Positions 61,640-64,000 of a DNA stretch of 64,000 nt are shown here, in pieces. The notes beneath the pieces were generated by a model, which did no database searches, was not told the origin of the DNA, and was given only the letters and a program-made list of their open reading frames with translations. The DNA lies in NCBI GenBank assembly GCA_020746105.1, contig CM036618.1, positions 15,545,001 through 15,609,000 on the forward strand, given 5' to 3'. Position 1 is the stretch's first letter, and every line of letters starts with the position of its first letter. Origin of the DNA: Trogon surrucura. Taxonomy: Eukaryota > Chordata > Aves > Trogoniformes > Trogonidae. Both the position numbers and the translations under genes were made by a program.

Positions 61640-61918
61640 ATCAGTAGTGCCCACTGACAGGCCAAGAAGTAATGGGCACAAACTTGAACAGAGTAAGTTC
61701 CATCAGAACATGACGAGAAACTTCCTTACTTTGAAGGTGGCAGAGCACTGGAACAGACTGCTCACAGAGGTTATGGAGTCTTCATCTCTGTAGACATTCA
61801 AAACCTACCCGGGTACCACCCTGTGCAACCTGCTCTAGGTGATCCTATTCTGGCAGGGGTGTTGGACTAGATGATCCCCAGAGGTTCCTTTCAATCCCTA
61901 ACGTTCTGTGATTCTATA
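61640..61918 (+). mobile_element. CR1 LINE 3' end, forward
   Basis: CACTGACAGGCCAAGAAGTAATGGGCAC corresponds to the DRxRGNGxKLEH stretch. It is followed by ACATGACGAGAAACTTCC (MxRNFF), GGTGGCAGAGCACTGGAACAG (VAEHWNR), GGAGTCTTCATCTCTG (ESxSL), and the 3' end GTGTTGGACTAGATGATCC ... ACGTTCTGTGATTCTAT. Same broad subfamily as 55455-56455. Confidence 0.92.
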
Positions 61919-64000
61919 AAGATTTTTGAAGCTTGTAATGACTTATGGTGTTCTTTATCATTTTGACAATGCCAGATGGTACATTTAAGGCAGGTTTCAG
62001 AAAATATTTCAAGTTAATCAAAACTTATGAGAACAAAACCTCTAGGTGGTGTCAGTGTGTGGGACAATTCAGCTGCATCAGAGCTGGTTTCAATCAGCAT
62101 CAGAAAGAAGGAGATGTGAACCATCATGCAATCTAGTAGTTTCTGGCCTGTGATGATATGATGGCTATATGATAACCAGAAAATCAGGAAGTTCAAAGTG
62201 CACAGATAACGTTGTTTTCACAGATTGTCTTGCTCTATATGTCTGTCTACTAGTACTGGCCAGATACAAGCCTTTAACTATCAGTTTGATGTTATTTAGA
62301 ACATCAGAAATACCAATTTCCCATTGCTGTGAGTAGTTTTGACTCCAACTGTTATTACATTTTCTTCATAAAACCTCAGTCAGTAGTGGGGAAACATATA
62401 CTCTGTTGCACAAAACAATTCACTATAATTTTACAGTGTTTTGGGGTTTTTTTTAAGAAAAAACAAGTGTATATTGACAAAATGGGATTTTTTTTTTTGC
62501 CGGGGGAAATATGAAACCATATTTTCTGAAAGCATACTTTGAAAGAATAAAAGATTTAATTTAGAAGGATCTGATAGAATATTACAGCAAAAACACAACA
62601 TCTGTGTAATTCCAGGAAACATGATTACAATTTGGAGTAGTATCCTTTTGCTACTTTCAGTGTCACTAACTAATTTGTCTCTTCCCCAAAATCCAGAATC
62701 ACCATAAACCATCTAAAACTTCAATACTAGAATAATTTCTACATCATAAAACTTAAGCTGAAAGTCTCTGTGTGCCACCATGTATTCACAAAGCACCTAC
62801 CCACCCTTGATGGCTATACACACAGACACTTTGTCTGCAGCCAGCTAGTAGGGCCAGTCAGGTGTGCATACAGCTGATCTTTCACTCCACAATGAAGAGT
62901 TCACATTCAGATGGTCTTTCTGCAGACCCACAGGCTGCTCCTAGGTATTGCACAAGTGTGTCATGCCTAGGCTGGCATGAAACTTTATGGACAAGCCATG
63001 CCCTGGTGTTCAGATCCATGCCCTAGTCCTGTTTAACTCATTAGTACAGACCCAGCTATGGAGCCACAGTAAAGCAAAAACAAGTGAAGTGAATAATACA
63101 GTGAATAAGAGCAGACAGAAGACAGGTGTTCCTCCCTACCCTCCCTACTCAGTCCCTGAGATAAGGCATTCATTCACTAATGAACTACATATGCTGAACA
63201 TAAAATTCTGAAATGACATTGAAATAATTTCAGTTGTGTCACCCTACCTTTGATACCTAAATAAAAATTTATGTTGCATGGAAGGGCATGTAGGCCTGAA
63301 ATTGCTTTTGTTGACTTAGCTCAGGATCCGTACTCAGCAGGGTAAGGAGGTGCCAGCCATCAGGATCACAACTGCTCGTTGTAAGTCATTCAGACACACC
63401 CCTGCATCTTTGGTCTTTGAAAACTACATGTTTTTAAGAAGGTAGTTGTTAAACTGACATTGTTATGCCTGCAGAGTCCTTGAAGAACAATTAGTTTTTA
63501 TACAAAGAAAGAAAGTTTGCTTTCTGCCACTAATATCTTTAGATAAAATTAATTCCTGGGAAGTGAGCTTTGTCCAAAATTCCCAATTGATTACATGCTG
63601 CTTAATCACTTCTGTTTAAGACCTGATGAATAAAAAAATAAATTGTACTCACTATGTAATCAGATTCTAAGTTGAATATTTTTTCCTGTAATGTGATAGT
63701 GCACTTTATTATTTTCAATTTTGCTATTTCTTTGCAGATACATCCCATAGGGAAATAAGCTGAAGAAAACAATTGTCTCATGTCCTGCTATACATAGAAA
63801 GGCTGCTCATTAAAAAAGATTGTGGACTATTAATTTGATGATTCTGTAGTTCTACAAGATAGAGTAGGGCGGAGAAGGAAAGTACTTTAATCCTTATTTG
63901 ATGTAGATACATTTTGTTGTGATAATTATCTTTTAAGGACTACAGTCTTTGATGTATGAATGAGTTTTCTTGGTCTTGGAAAGATTTCACAGTAATTTTA
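61919..64000. other. No gene seen
   Basis: AT-rich sequence to the window end. ORFs up to 93 codons (62431-62712, -) have no recognisable family. The stretch 62780-63080 is less AT-rich but I cannot assign it. Confidence 0.55.

Noticed and set aside
1..64000. CRISPR arrays, operons, phage or bacterial genes, tRNA or rRNA genes
   Set aside because: No regularly spaced repeats, ribosome-binding sites, gene clusters or tRNA-like cloverleafs were seen; the DNA is clearly vertebrate.

Overview
This is vertebrate nuclear DNA, almost certainly from a bird. It is AT-rich, has no operon-like structure, and is packed with CR1 (chicken repeat 1) LINE retrotransposons, whose 3' ends carry the avian ATTCTATG-type octamer tail. 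It also holds several avian endogenous-retrovirus LTRs. By my tally CR1 sequence covers about 16 kb (roughly a quarter) of the window. That is high for most birds and hints at a CR1-rich lineage such as woodpeckers/barbets or hornbills; this placement is an inference, not a determination. I found no convincing host protein-coding gene, tRNA, rRNA or CRISPR array; the window reads as intergenic or deep intronic DNA.

Layout. 0-10 kb: degraded CR1 fragments, including a CR1 tail nested in another CR1 beside an expanded GAATA microsatellite (2.3-3.5 kb), and a reverse-oriented LTR (7.95-8.49 kb). 10.2-12.2 kb: a young 5'-truncated CR1 carrying most of its reverse transcriptase. 14-17 kb: an LTR scrap and a probable reverse-oriented LTR with a TATA box. 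17.9-23.9 kb: a cluster of CR1 fragments in both orientations, one pair clearly nested. 24.9-29.5 kb: the centrepiece, a near full-length CR1 on the minus strand with two tandem 5'UTR monomers, an intact 369-codon ORF1, and an ORF2 (endonuclease plus reverse transcriptase) broken by one missing base. 29.5-36 kb: unique AT-rich DNA. 36-48.9 kb: scattered CR1 pieces and one weak candidate exon. 49.09-50.28 kb: a GC-rich 1,185-bp solo LTR flanked by a perfect 5-bp target duplication. 53-58 kb: more CR1 pieces and another LTR. 61.6 kb: a last CR1 fragment.

How the parts relate. The 24.9-29.5 kb element encodes the CR1 retrotransposition apparatus: an ORF1 protein with a zinc-finger-like and an SGNH-esterase-like domain, and an ORF2 endonuclease/RT. 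The 10.2 kb copy is a close sibling (about two dozen differences by eye over 1.9 kb), so this subfamily was active recently. Older fragments from other CR1 subfamilies record earlier waves, and nesting gives their relative order. The LTRs come from at least two avian retrovirus groups and appear as solo LTRs or fragments with no internal gag-pol-env. I see no new multi-gene system; the most unusual structures are the duplicated CR1 promoter monomers, the 2-nt ORF1/ORF2 junction, the altered ORF1 esterase motif, and the solo LTR's implied long R region.
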